A stretch of DNA of 64,000 nt from Luminiphilus sp051201685 (lineage in GTDB: Bacteria > Pseudomonadota > Gammaproteobacteria > Pseudomonadales > Halieaceae). Of this stretch, positions 9,474 through 18,651 are shown one piece after another. A program made the translations under genes and the position numbers. Under the pieces are notes generated by a model that saw nothing but the letters and a program-made list of their open reading frames with translations, ran no database searches and was not told the DNA's origin. Position 1 is the first letter of the stretch. Each line of letters opens with the position of its first letter. Location: NCBI RefSeq assembly GCF_051201685.1, contig NZ_CP179213.1, forward strand, positions 434,001 through 498,000, in the 5' to 3' direction.

Positions 9474-9627
9474 TTATAAGTAGGCCGTTTTTGCGATAAA
9501 TTGATATGTAAGCGTTGTGAATGATGGCGTCATCAGCCTAAAGACTGGCGGATATTGCACAGTTATTATCCATAGGTCGCCACAAAATAGAGACATGAAG
9601 TCGCTAAATAAAAGAGAAGGGTCTGCT

Positions 9628-12600
9628 ATGAGAGACTTACACCTCGAGCCAAGGATGGCTTTGAAACGACAAGTTAATCTCGCTAAACGGCGGAATGGCG
9701 CTGCGCGCTACGGTCTTGCGCTACTGGCTGCCTGCGTATTTGCTGGCGGCGCTGGAGTTCAGGCCGGCCCACACGACGCATTTGGTGGGTTGCTGGGCGC
9801 GGTTAGCCAAGCACGGTCGGGGGCTGAAGATGCTACGGCATCGCAAGGCGAAGACTCTTCTGAGAACTGCGCTACTGCGAGCAGTTGTTACCTAAGCGAA
9901 GTTGAGCCCGTGGTTCAGCAAAGCTGCGCGGTGTGCCATAAGAAGGGGCTAACGGCCGACCAGCAAGGTGCGCGTCTCCTTTTTACTGACGACCCCGCCA
10001 CAAATCACGCCGCCCTTGAAGCCTTTGTGACCTCCGATGGTGTTGGTGCAGATTGGTTGTTGGGCAAGCTTGTCGGCGACTTTGGGCATGGCGGTGGCCC
10101 AGTTTTGGCACAGGGCAGCAATAGTTATTGGGCGTTTGCTAATTATCTCACTTTACTGGTGGGTGCAAATACCGATGATGGGAGTCTTGAGGCGAGTGCA
10201 ATTTGGGCTGGCACTGGTATGGAAAGTCGCGAGACAACATTGCGCCGAGCCGCCATTCTTTTGGCCGGGACAGTACCCCCAAAAGGAGCTTTGAAGCGGG
10301 TCAAAGACTCTGATAAAGCTCTAAAGTGGGACCTGAAGAGGCTTATGCGGGGCGAGGGCTTCCACGATTTCCTCACTACCGGAGCCAACGATAGGTTGTT
10401 AACGGAAGGGCTGAATAATGGCATCGACTTCCAGTTTGATAACCGGGGTCGTTTCCCCGATTTCATGCAGTTTGAGCGCAGCCTCCCCGAAGATCGTCCC
10501 GAAGAGTTCAATACTGAAGAATATCGGGACCGGCCTTTTCTGAACCAAGGAAGTGCAAACCGAGAGTTTAGACGGGCATTGATCCGTGAGCCCCTCGAGC
10601 TGATCGCTTACATCGTTGAAAATGACAGATCCTACAAAGAGGTCGTGACCGCAGACTACACCATGGTCAACCAATTCTCGGCCATGGCTTATCGCGCCGA
10701 TGTGACTTTTGATGAGCCGATGTATGACGATGATGGCTTCTACGATCGATCGCGCTTAAATACCTTTAAGCCCGCAAAAAATAGCGGGCACATTCCCTCT
10801 ATCAATGACAACGTTGTCGACCAAGACGCGGGGATCTATTCGATCGCTGAGTACCACGATTGGCCCCATGCTGGGGTGTTGAGCACACCGGCCTGGCTTT
10901 CTCGGTACCCCTCTACCGACACGAATCGTAATCGCGCCCGAGCTCGGTGGACTTATTACCAGTTTCTGGGTGTGGATATTGAAAAGTTGGCGCCTAGAAC
11001 CACCGACCCGGTGGCACTGGCCGACACTAACAACCCAACCATGAAAAACCCAGCCTGCACGGTTTGTCATGAACGCATGGATCCCGTGGCGGGTGCTTAT
11101 CAAAGTTTTGGTGATGGTGGCAACTATCTCGAAGCGTGGGAGGGGTTAGACTCTTTGTCAAACACGTACAAACACCCCGAAAGAGCTAATGGAGAACTTC
11201 ACACTCTCGTGCATGGCATCTCTCAAGACTCGAGGGACTATGTGTTCCATCAGCTTTCCCAGACCTTTTCAACGCCTGGTGCTGGAGGTAACTTTGCCAT
11301 TAGCGTGGTAGAAAATTGCCTGCAAGATGAGGAAAACAGCACTCAGGATCACTGGGTAGGTTGGTGTAATGAATTAGTCATTCAGGACGTCGCGGTCTTC
11401 GCCGATGGTTCAAAGGTTTTAGAGATAAAAGCCTCAGGCTTTGAGTCCGATCCGGGCTTTTCAGTGGAAACCCATATTGACAATGAGACGGGCGAGGCTC
11501 GACCGCGAGGATATCTTCAGCAAAGCTCTCAGGGCACGGTCTACGTAATTAACCCCGGCAGCTGGATATCCTTCAACTTAGATCTTCCAAAAGACGAGTA
11601 CGAAGCTGTTGTGAACTTGGGCACGCGAATGGACGAAGGCCATCCAGAATCTACCATGACTGCTGGGCTGCTTTGGTCTGAGGGGTTCTTTTCAACTGAT
11701 AACCAATATCAATATGGCGACACCTGGTATCGCGATATGCGTAGCCCGGGCTTTAACGGCAAGGCGCATAGCAGCAGTAAGGACAGTATTCAGTGGTTGG
11801 GGCAGCAGATCGCCAACGACCCTCGGTTTGCAAAAGCCACGGTCAAGTTCTGGTGGCCCTCGGTATTTGGCAGTGAGGTGCTTGTGGCTCCTGCGGATCG
11901 AAGTCTGCCAGATTACGAGGCGCAGTTGCTGGCATTCAACGCTCAGGAAGCTCTGGTCGAGGAATTGGCGACAGCCTTTGCCGCTGGCGGCTTTAAGGTA
12001 AAGAGTCTTCTGGCCGATATGATTCTCTCCCCTTGGTTCCGCACCAATGCGATTTTGGGCAGCCTGTCAGAAACTCAGGAAGCCGCTTTAGAAACGGTGG
12101 GTCGTGGCCGACAGCTCACTCCCGAAGAAATCGATCGCAAGAATCGTGCGATTTTTGGCCGAACTTGGGGCGAGAGGCGGGAATACAATGCACACGACTA
12201 CAAGCCGCAAACTAACTTCAGAGGTGGGCGAAGCTATGCTGCCTTTTACGGAGGCATTGATGGAGCATCGATAACGAAAAGGAATCGGGAATACACCCCA
12301 TTAATGTCAAATGTGACCGAAAGGATGGCCGTAGAACTGTCTTGTCAGATTGTGCTGGAAGACTTTAACAAGCCTCGCGAGCAGCGGACTGTATTTACTG
12401 AGGTCGAGAGAACAACTAGACCTTCAGATGTGGGGGGTGAGAACTACGTATTGCAGCGAAGCAGTGGCCCCAAAAATCACTGGCAGCACTATGAGCGCAG
12501 TTTAGATTTCACTACGGACGATGGTGGCGTGATGATAAAGCTTGAAGACATCACACCTGATCGTTGTGTGGAGGATGAGGAAAATAGCGTCGAAGGAGAG

Positions 12601-13251
12601 TGGCGGGGTTGGTGCTCACGCATGGGGATAGAAGGCATTGAAATTTACAGCAGTAACAGGCTGGTTTGGTCGTTGTCTGCTAGTGACTTTGAAAGCAGTG
12701 AGGCCTTTGTGCCTCAAACTCATACGAACAATGAGACTGGTGAGGTGTATCGAGACGGCTGGTTCGAGCAGGATCAGTTTGGAGTAACCTCTTATTGGAA
12801 CAGCGGCAGCTTCTTTTACTTTAAGCCTCAGCTAGGGCCGGGTAGCTACACTGTTGTCGTCAAATTGATCTCTCAATTAGATCAAGGCCATCCCAATGAC
12901 TCCATTACCGTTGCGATTGATGTGCTTTCTGAGAAGTTTGACCCCTCGACGGCAGGCGCTAAGGCGGTAGCAAAGCAGTTGGACGCGCTCTATCTGCGAG
13001 CGACGGGTAATGTGCTCGATGTGGAAGTTACGAATAATTGGCTGGAGGCCTTCGAGCGTTATGCCACTGCAGCATCCATGGATGGCTGGTGGTACGGCGG
13101 ACATTGCGACAGTTGGTCGCTTTGGGACAATTCAGAACCTCGAACTGTTCAACAAAATAACCGGTTGTGGGGAGACCCTGCGGGAGGGATGCGAGCATGG
13201 ACCATGATGCTACATGCCTTAATGACCAGCTACCCCTATCTGCACGACTGA
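9628..13251 (+). CDS. Exported PSCyt/DUF1549/DUF1553-like protein, cassette copy 1
   Basis: This 1207-residue exported protein has a signal peptide (hydrophobic core about residues 28-40, cleavage near VQA-GPH). A first heme c site, CAVCH, lies at 100-104 in a PSCyt1-like region; RRAAILLAG and the following helices (about 206-260) resemble DUF1549; a second heme site, CTVCHERMDPVAG, begins at 477 as in DUF1588; and DPRFAKATVKFWWPSVFG near 731-748 with LADMILSPWFR near 795-805 resemble DUF1553 (PSD1). Two copies of a C-DEENS-GWC module are inserted at about 564-682 and 980-1099. Such proteins are common in Planctomycetes next to DUF1501 genes, as here. The start is the ATG at 9628, chosen because AGAAGG sits 7 bases upstream; a longer GTG frame from 9517 exists. 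Substrate unknown; probably periplasmic or surface processing of a polymer. Confidence 0.85.
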   Translation: MRDLHLEPRMALKRQVNLAKRRNGAARYGLALLAACVFAGGAGVQAGPHDAFGGLLGAVSQARSGAEDATASQGEDSSENCATASSCYLSEVEPVVQQSCAVCHKKGLTADQQGARLLFTDDPATNHAALEAFVTSDGVGADWLLGKLVGDFGHGGGPVLAQGSNSYWAFANYLTLLVGANTDDGSLEASAIWAGTGMESRETTLRRAAILLAGTVPPKGALKRVKDSDKALKWDLKRLMRGEGFHDFLTTGANDRLLTEGLNNGIDFQFDNRGRFPDFMQFERSLPEDRPEEFNTEEYRDRPFLNQGSANREFRRALIREPLELIAYIVENDRSYKEVVTADYTMVNQFSAMAYRADVTFDEPMYDDDGFYDRSRLNTFKPAKNSGHIPSINDNVVDQDAGIYSIAEYHDWPHAGVLSTPAWLSRYPSTDTNRNRARARWTYYQFLGVDIEKLAPRTTDPVALADTNNPTMKNPACTVCHERMDPVAGAYQSFGDGGNYLEAWEGLDSLSNTYKHPERANGELHTLVHGISQDSRDYVFHQLSQTFSTPGAGGNFAISVVENCLQDEENSTQDHWVGWCNELVIQDVAVFADGSKVLEIKASGFESDPGFSVETHIDNETGEARPRGYLQQSSQGTVYVINPGSWISFNLDLPKDEYEAVVNLGTRMDEGHPESTMTAGLLWSEGFFSTDNQYQYGDTWYRDMRSPGFNGKAHSSSKDSIQWLGQQIANDPRFAKATVKFWWPSVFGSEVLVAPADRSLPDYEAQLLAFNAQEALVEELATAFAAGGFKVKSLLADMILSPWFRTNAILGSLSETQEAALETVGRGRQLTPEEIDRKNRAIFGRTWGERREYNAHDYKPQTNFRGGRSYAAFYGGIDGASITKRNREYTPLMSNVTERMAVELSCQIVLEDFNKPREQRTVFTEVERTTRPSDVGGENYVLQRSSGPKNHWQHYERSLDFTTDDGGVMIKLEDITPDRCVEDEENSVEGEWRGWCSRMGIEGIEIYSSNRLVWSLSASDFESSEAFVPQTHTNNETGEVYRDGWFEQDQFGVTSYWNSGSFFYFKPQLGPGSYTVVVKLISQLDQGHPNDSITVAIDVLSEKFDPSTAGAKAVAKQLDALYLRATGNVLDVEVTNNWLEAFERYATAASMDGWWYGGHCDSWSLWDNSEPRTVQQNNRLWGDPAGGMRAWTMMLHALMTSYPYLHD
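11317..11673 (+). repeat. C-DEENS-GWC module, copy 1A
   Basis: First module of the first large CxxCH protein, about 119 residues. It opens CLQDEENSTQDHWVGWC, with the two cysteines 16 residues apart, followed by a run of beta-type sequence with DNETGE, a Gly-Tyr turn and GSWISFNLDLP. The spacing and motif order recur in copies 1B, 2A and 2B. It looks like a disulfide-stapled beta-sandwich. Confidence 0.8.
12565..12924 (+). repeat. C-DEENS-GWC module, copy 1B
   Basis: Second module in the first large protein, about 120 residues. It opens CVEDEENSVEGEWRGWC with the same 16-residue cysteine spacing, then NNETGE, GWFEQDQ and a GSYTVVVKL strand. It is more divergent from 1A than 1A is from 2A, which implies the internal duplication is older than the cassette duplication. 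Confidence 0.8.
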
Positions 13252-13265
13252 AGGAGTGACGGGAG

Positions 13266-14612
13266 ATGTCTAAACGTAGAACTGCAGCGACCAGCCGCAG
13301 AAGCTTTGTTAAGTCCCTGGCTTTAGGTGCCGGCGCTCTGGCCGGTACTCCAGGCTTCAGGGTTATGGCGTCGGGTTTAGCGCCGTACTCGGGGAGGTTA
13401 TTGGTGACGCTGGAACTCAACGGCGGCGCTGATGTGACGCAGTTATGTGACCCCAAGGTCAACACACCCGGAGAGCTGAAAATAAATCATTGGGCGGATA
13501 TGGCTGACCCCGGAGAAGCTGGGAATATCACGTTTGCTCCCGTGGCTGATAATTTCAATTTCTTCAACCGTTTTGGTGCTGACATGGTCGTGGTAAACGG
13601 GGTAGATGCCCAAACCAACTCCCATGAAACCGGCCGGCTTTTCAATTGGACGGGCAGCAATGCTGAAGGGCGACCATCACTGTCAGCGTTACACGCCGCC
13701 GCGAATTCACCTGACCAGCCTTTGGCCTACTCAGTTTATGGTGGGAATACTACTCGTACAGCAGGCCTTGTTTCCTATAATCGCTTTGATGATATCGGGA
13801 GGTTGCGTGAGCTGTCTCAGCCTACCCGTAGTTCATGGAATCCTGATGAGTTCATGCGTCCGGAACTCGAAATTTTGGAGGCCCAACGGTTGACCAATGA
13901 ATCTGTGTCAGCGCTTTTTACCGCTGCTGACCTCACCCCCCGTCAGCGCAAAAGCCTCATCAATTTTCGGTCTGCGCGAGAGGGCCGAGAAGGTTTGGAA
14001 AAGCTGGCCGAGCTTTTGCCACAAGAAGACGAGCTGCAGCAATGGGAAGAATTTCAGGCCGGCGACAATATGTTTGGTTCAAATTTAAAGCAGCAAATGC
14101 AAGGGGCCCTAACAGTCATGCAGTCTGGTCTGGGCTCCAGTGCTGATTTAAGTCTGGGGGCCTTTGATTCTCATGAAAACCATGACGTAATTCATGATGC
14201 GCTCTACACCCACCTCGCCGATTCCATTACTTTTTTTTGGGACTACGCAGAGGCATTGGGTTTAGCAGATCGTATTTTACTAGTCGTGGGGTCAGATTTT
14301 GGCCGCACCAATATGTACAATGACGGCGATGGTAAAGACCACTGGCCCATTGGCTCCTATATGCTCATGGAGCAGGGGGCTCGATGGGGTAATCGCGTTG
14401 TGGGGGCCTCAGATGAACTGCACTTTGCTCGCAGGATTAACCCCAACTCTCTCGAAGTCTCTGACAACGGCATTATTATCACGCCAGCCCATATTCACCG
14501 GGCCGTGCAGCAGTACTTGGGGCTCGATGACTTCGCCGCGCAAAACGGTGTGGGCATTCAAAACGTCGAAGATATTCCACTGTTTTCCTCAAGTTTGCAG
14601 ACCAGGGTATGA
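13266..14612 (+). CDS. Tat-exported DUF1501 protein, cassette copy 1
   Basis: The 448-residue protein begins with a twin-arginine signal (SRRSFVKSLALGAGALAG). DUF1501 proteins belong to the alkaline-phosphatase/sulfatase-like superfamily. Conserved metal-site-type segments are visible: LELNGGADVTQLCDP near the N-terminus, GAFDSHENHD near 300, and VVGSDFGRTNMYNDGDGKDHW near 340-360. It follows the large CxxCH gene by 14 bases with a strong AAGGAG/GGGAG ribosome-binding region, so the pair is surely co-transcribed. Tat export implies folding, possibly metal loading, before export. Activity on a phosphate or sulfate ester is possible but unproven; no biochemical role is established for DUF1501. 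Confidence 0.9.
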   Translation: MSKRRTAATSRRSFVKSLALGAGALAGTPGFRVMASGLAPYSGRLLVTLELNGGADVTQLCDPKVNTPGELKINHWADMADPGEAGNITFAPVADNFNFFNRFGADMVVVNGVDAQTNSHETGRLFNWTGSNAEGRPSLSALHAAANSPDQPLAYSVYGGNTTRTAGLVSYNRFDDIGRLRELSQPTRSSWNPDEFMRPELEILEAQRLTNESVSALFTAADLTPRQRKSLINFRSAREGREGLEKLAELLPQEDELQQWEEFQAGDNMFGSNLKQQMQGALTVMQSGLGSSADLSLGAFDSHENHDVIHDALYTHLADSITFFWDYAEALGLADRILLVVGSDFGRTNMYNDGDGKDHWPIGSYMLMEQGARWGNRVVGASDELHFARRINPNSLEVSDNGIIITPAHIHRAVQQYLGLDDFAAQNGVGIQNVEDIPLFSSSLQTRV

Positions 14613-14995
14613 CACGGCGGTATTAGTGCAGTGGCGTTGGTGAGCACCACCGGCTTCGGTGGTGCGAGCTTGGCCAAACTTGTAATCCCCTCGCCCAAGA
14701 GGGTCGGATAAGCTAAAGATCCTCACTAGTGGAGCGGCTTTAATCTTGGCTCTTGCGTCCCCGCTGCCCAGCAGACGTACCTAATATATTTACATCGCGA
14801 TGCTTCTAATACATTTTATTATTTGAAATCTGTGCCAATTTTCATATCTTTTAACGACATGCGCAAAAAAAGTGGTAAAAACAGCGCAAAACAAACGAAA
14901 ACGAAAGCGGATAGGACGCCTTCGCCCAATAACCCATCGTTAAATAGGGCATTAGCCAATTAAGAGCGTTCAAATGATACAGAGCTTAGTTGTTT
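14613..14995. other. 383-bp spacer between the two cassettes, with repeats
   Basis: No gene is seen. The left part carries a strong hairpin (14644-14665). The right part is A-rich and holds two GCGCAAAA direct repeats at 14861-14868 and 14884-14891, 23 bases apart or about two helical turns, which may be a regulator site for the second cassette. Related GCAA-type sequence makes up the palindrome upstream of cassette 1. Confidence 0.45.
14644..14665 (+). other. Strong 9-bp hairpin after cassette 1
   Basis: GCACCACCG and CGGTGGTGC pair perfectly around a GCTT loop, 32 bases past the DUF1501 stop. No T-run follows, so it is not a classical intrinsic terminator; it may protect the 3' end of the transcript or limit read-through into cassette 2. 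Confidence 0.55.
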
Positions 14996-17900
14996 ATGAA
15001 TTGCTTAACTAATAAGAAACACCGCCTCGCCCACAAGCCTGCTGATGACGGTGGCTTTTTCATCAAGCTTGCGATCGCGCTGAGACCTCTCACTATCACA
15101 CTGGTAATGGCGCCTCTGGCTGCTGTGCACGCTAACCCTCACGCCGCCTTCAATGGTTTGCTGGATACGGTTAGCGATGTACGAGCGGGCTCCGAGATAG
15201 AATCAGGTGATGGCGCTTCAGAGGAAGCCTGCGATACTACTGCTAAAGCCTGCTACATCAGTGACGTTGAGCCCGTGGTTCAACAAAGCTGTGTGGTTTG
15301 TCATAAAGAGGGATTAACCGCAGACCAGCAAGGAGCCCGGCTACTGTTTACTGACGACGCCTCGTCAAACCACTCGGCCATGGAAGCGTTTGTGACCACC
15401 GATGGTGTCGGAGCTGATTGGTTGCTCGATAAAATTGTGGGCGATCGCGGTCATGGTGGTGGACCAGTGTTGACTCGCGGCGGTGCCGATTATTTGGCAT
15501 TCGCGGACTACCTGACGCTGCTTGTGGGTGCCAACACTGATGACGGTAGTGTCGATGCCAGTGCAATTTGGTCGGGCACTACCATGGAGAGTCGAGAAAC
15601 TACACTGCGCCGAGCGGCGATTCTTCTGGCTGGGAAAGTACCCACGAAAGCGGCGCTAAAGCGTGCTACCGCCTCTGATGCAGCTCTTAAGTGGGATATA
15701 AAGCGGCTTATGAGCGGCGACGGTTTTCACGATTTTTTGGTGACAGCTGCTAACGACCGTTTGCTTACTGACGGTCTCAACAACGGTATCGACTGGCAGT
15801 TTGATTTTCGTAGCCGTTTTCCGGTCTTTTATGCTTTTGAACTCAGTCTCCCCGAGAGAATGCCCGAGGAGTTTGATACCGAGGAATACTGGGATAGACC
15901 CTTTCTCTCTCGAAACGACGCCAACAACGAAATTCGTATCGCTACGATTAGGGAGCCAGTAGAGCTGATTGCACATATTGTTGAAAACGATCGCTCCTAT
16001 AAAGAAGTGGTAACCGCCGACTACACGATGGTGAATCAGTTTACTGCAATGGCTTATCAGGCCGATGTCAGCTTTGATGAGCCCATCACCGATGACAATG
16101 GCTTTTACAATCGAAAGCACCTCAATGTATTTAAGCCGGCGAAGAATGCGGGTCACATTCCATTCACAAACGATACTTTTTTTGATCAGGAAACGGGTGA
16201 CTACGCCGTTAGCGAGTACCACGAGTGGCCACACTCCGGCGTTTTGAGTATGCCTGCTTGGTTGGGGCGATATCCCTCTACCGATACCAATCGCAATCGG
16301 GCTCGCGCTCGTTGGACCTACTATCACTTCCTCGGTGTCGACATTGAAAAGTCTGCCCCTAGGTCGACAGACCCGGTTGCCCTAGCCGATACCAATAACC
16401 CCACCATGAATAATCCTGCCTGTACCGTCTGCCATGAACGCATGGATCCGGTGGCAGGCGCTTACCAGAACTTTGGTGATCAAGGCCACTATTTGGATAC
16501 GCATGGCGGGTTGGACTCACTACCTTACACCTATAAAAACCCTCAAAGGCCCGACGGCGAACTTTACCAGCTGGTGCATGGCAACTCTGAAGACTCGGGA
16601 GCCCATGTGCTTCACGAGCTTACCCAGACGTTTTCAACCGGTGGTGATGGAAGCAATTTTGCTGTTAGTGAGGCAACGCCACAGAGTTGCATTGAAGATG
16701 AAGAAAACAGTACCCAAGATCAATGGGCAGGCTGGTGTAGTCGGCTAAGCATTCTGGATGTAGCGGTCTATGCAGACGGCGCAAAGGTTGTAGAGATAAA
16801 AGCATCAGAGTTTGAGACTTACCCGGGCTTTTCAGTAGATACCTACATAGACAATGATTCGGGAGAGGTCTGGCCTAGAGGGTATCTCACCCAAATCTCT
16901 CAGGGCACCGCTTACGTCCTGCACGGGGGCAGCTGGATATCTTTTGACTTAGACCTTCCCGAGGGCGAGTACGAAATTGTTGTGAACCTAACCACTCAAA
17001 TGGACGACGGTCACCCGGAGTCTACTCTCACTGCCGGGTTGCTTTGGTCGGAAGGGTTTTATTCAGGTGATAACCAATACCAATATGGCGATACGTGGTA
17101 CCGGGACATGCGATCTCCCGGTTTTAATGGAAAGGGGCATACTAGCGATGAGGACAGTATTCAGTGGTTGGGGCAGCAGATCGCCAACGACCCTAGGTTT
17201 GCTAAAGCGACGGTTAAATTTTGGTGGCCGGCCGTATTCGGAGCAGAGGCACTTGTAGCGCCTACTGACCGCAGCTTGCCAGATTACGAAGGCCAGTTGT
17301 TAGCATTTAATGCTCAGGAGGCGCTTGTTGAAGAGCTAGCTGCAGCTTTTACTGCAGGCGGCTACAAACTAAAGAATCTTCTGGCCGATATGGTGGTATC
17401 ACCGTGGTTCCGTACAACCGAGGTCAATCAAGAGCTGTCTGAGACGCAACAAAAGGCCCTGCTAACAGTCGGTCGAGGGCGTTTGCTCACGCCAGAAGAG
17501 CTTGATCGCAAGAACAGGGCGGTCTTTGGCCGCACCTGGGGCGAGCATTGGCAGGAAAGTGAGTATAGCTACGAGAAACAGACCAACTTCACGTCTGCGT
17601 GGAGTGGATACGCATCGTTTTATGGCGGAATCGACAGTGCGGCGGTCACCAAGCGTAATCGTGAAAAGACGCCACTCATGTCAAACGTAAGCGAGAAAAT
17701 GGCGGTCGAGTTGGCCTGCCAAGTTGTTTTGGAGGATTTTGCCCGGCCGCAGGCCGAAAGAAGGGTCTTCACGGAAGTTGAGAAGACGATAAGCCCTATG
17801 AGCCTAGGGGCCGAGACTTATTCACTGGAGCATGGCAATCCCTCGGGCACGGGAATCTCATATCAGGTTTATGAACGTATTCTTGACTTTGATGCGGGCG

Positions 17901-18637
17901 ATGGTGGCGTATCTATCACGTTACAAGACCAAACCAACCCTAGTTGTATACAAGATGAGGAAAATAGCACCGAAGATGAGTGGCGGGGATGGTGTAGAAA
18001 TGTCGGTGTGGCCAGCGTCGAGGTTTATAAGTCTGGTCGCCTAATAGAATCACTGAGTGCCGATGAGTTTGAGAGCAGTGACGCCTTCGTGCCACAAATG
18101 TGGACCGATAATGAGACCGGAGAAACGAGTCGATCGGGGTGGTTCGAGGCTATTGATGGCGGCAAGACCAGCTTTTACCCCTGGAGTGGATGGGGCTTTA
18201 CCCTGAATTTTGACTTGAGCAAGGGCGATTACGAGCTAAAGGTTGAGCTGGTATCTAGGGTTGATGATGGATATCCCGATTCAGACGCGCTGACAGCTGA
18301 GGCTTCTATCGTGTCTCGCAGCTTTGACGCATCGAGTGCTAGTGCGCGTGCGGTAGGTGATCAGCTTGATGCTCTGTATCTGCGGGCCACTGGCAGTGTG
18401 CTCAGTGATGAGGTTAAAAACCGCCTGCTCCAAGCTTTTGTAGGTTATGCAAGCACTACAGTTGCTGAAAATGGCAACCGGTTTGACGGTCATTGCGGTG
18501 ATTGGCAAATTTGGGATTACTCACTGATAACCAATGAAGATAGACAGCGTATTAGAAGCGATTCCGTGGGCAGTTTGCGGGCATGGACCTTAATGGTGCA
18601 CGCCTTAATGACTAGTTATTCTTACCTACACGATTGA
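14996..18637 (+). CDS. Exported PSCyt/DUF1549/DUF1553-like protein, cassette copy 2
   Basis: This 1213-residue paralogue matches cassette copy 1 along its whole length. It has an N-terminal signal (LTITLVMAPLAAVHA), heme c sites CVVCH at 99-103 and CTVCHERMDPVAGAY near 477, DUF1549-like RRAAILLAG, and DUF1553-like DPRFAKATVKFWWPAVFG. Two C-DEENS-GWC modules begin at C565 and C984. Long stretches are identical to copy 1, while the signal peptide, the C-terminal 150 residues and the second module differ most. I prefer the ATG at 14996; a TTG at 14990 is also in frame. Both heme sites and all four module cysteines are kept, which argues that the copy is functional and not decaying. Confidence 0.85.
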   Translation: MNCLTNKKHRLAHKPADDGGFFIKLAIALRPLTITLVMAPLAAVHANPHAAFNGLLDTVSDVRAGSEIESGDGASEEACDTTAKACYISDVEPVVQQSCVVCHKEGLTADQQGARLLFTDDASSNHSAMEAFVTTDGVGADWLLDKIVGDRGHGGGPVLTRGGADYLAFADYLTLLVGANTDDGSVDASAIWSGTTMESRETTLRRAAILLAGKVPTKAALKRATASDAALKWDIKRLMSGDGFHDFLVTAANDRLLTDGLNNGIDWQFDFRSRFPVFYAFELSLPERMPEEFDTEEYWDRPFLSRNDANNEIRIATIREPVELIAHIVENDRSYKEVVTADYTMVNQFTAMAYQADVSFDEPITDDNGFYNRKHLNVFKPAKNAGHIPFTNDTFFDQETGDYAVSEYHEWPHSGVLSMPAWLGRYPSTDTNRNRARARWTYYHFLGVDIEKSAPRSTDPVALADTNNPTMNNPACTVCHERMDPVAGAYQNFGDQGHYLDTHGGLDSLPYTYKNPQRPDGELYQLVHGNSEDSGAHVLHELTQTFSTGGDGSNFAVSEATPQSCIEDEENSTQDQWAGWCSRLSILDVAVYADGAKVVEIKASEFETYPGFSVDTYIDNDSGEVWPRGYLTQISQGTAYVLHGGSWISFDLDLPEGEYEIVVNLTTQMDDGHPESTLTAGLLWSEGFYSGDNQYQYGDTWYRDMRSPGFNGKGHTSDEDSIQWLGQQIANDPRFAKATVKFWWPAVFGAEALVAPTDRSLPDYEGQLLAFNAQEALVEELAAAFTAGGYKLKNLLADMVVSPWFRTTEVNQELSETQQKALLTVGRGRLLTPEELDRKNRAVFGRTWGEHWQESEYSYEKQTNFTSAWSGYASFYGGIDSAAVTKRNREKTPLMSNVSEKMAVELACQVVLEDFARPQAERRVFTEVEKTISPMSLGAETYSLEHGNPSGTGISYQVYERILDFDAGDGGVSITLQDQTNPSCIQDEENSTEDEWRGWCRNVGVASVEVYKSGRLIESLSADEFESSDAFVPQMWTDNETGETSRSGWFEAIDGGKTSFYPWSGWGFTLNFDLSKGDYELKVELVSRVDDGYPDSDALTAEASIVSRSFDASSASARAVGDQLDALYLRATGSVLSDEVKNRLLQAFVGYASTTVAENGNRFDGHCGDWQIWDYSLITNEDRQRIRSDSVGSLRAWTLMVHALMTSYSYLHD
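16688..17044 (+). repeat. C-DEENS-GWC module, copy 2A
   Basis: Opens CIEDEENSTQDQWAGWC with 16-residue cysteine spacing and continues VAVYADGAKVVEIKASEFE, closely matching copy 1A. It sits at the same place in the host protein, between the second heme motif and the DUF1553-like segment. Confidence 0.8.
17945..18316 (+). repeat. C-DEENS-GWC module, copy 2B
   Basis: Opens CIQDEENSTEDEWRGWC, then VEVYKSGRLIESLSADEFE, DNETGE and SGWFEAI, ending in a KGDYELKVELVSR strand. It is the positional counterpart of copy 1B and slightly longer (124 residues). Confidence 0.8.
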
Positions 18638-18651
18638 GCGAGTGATGAGAC

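Noticed and set aside
15656..16327. Long minus-strand frame inside the second large CxxCH gene
   Set aside because: It is the opposite strand of a strongly supported coding region.
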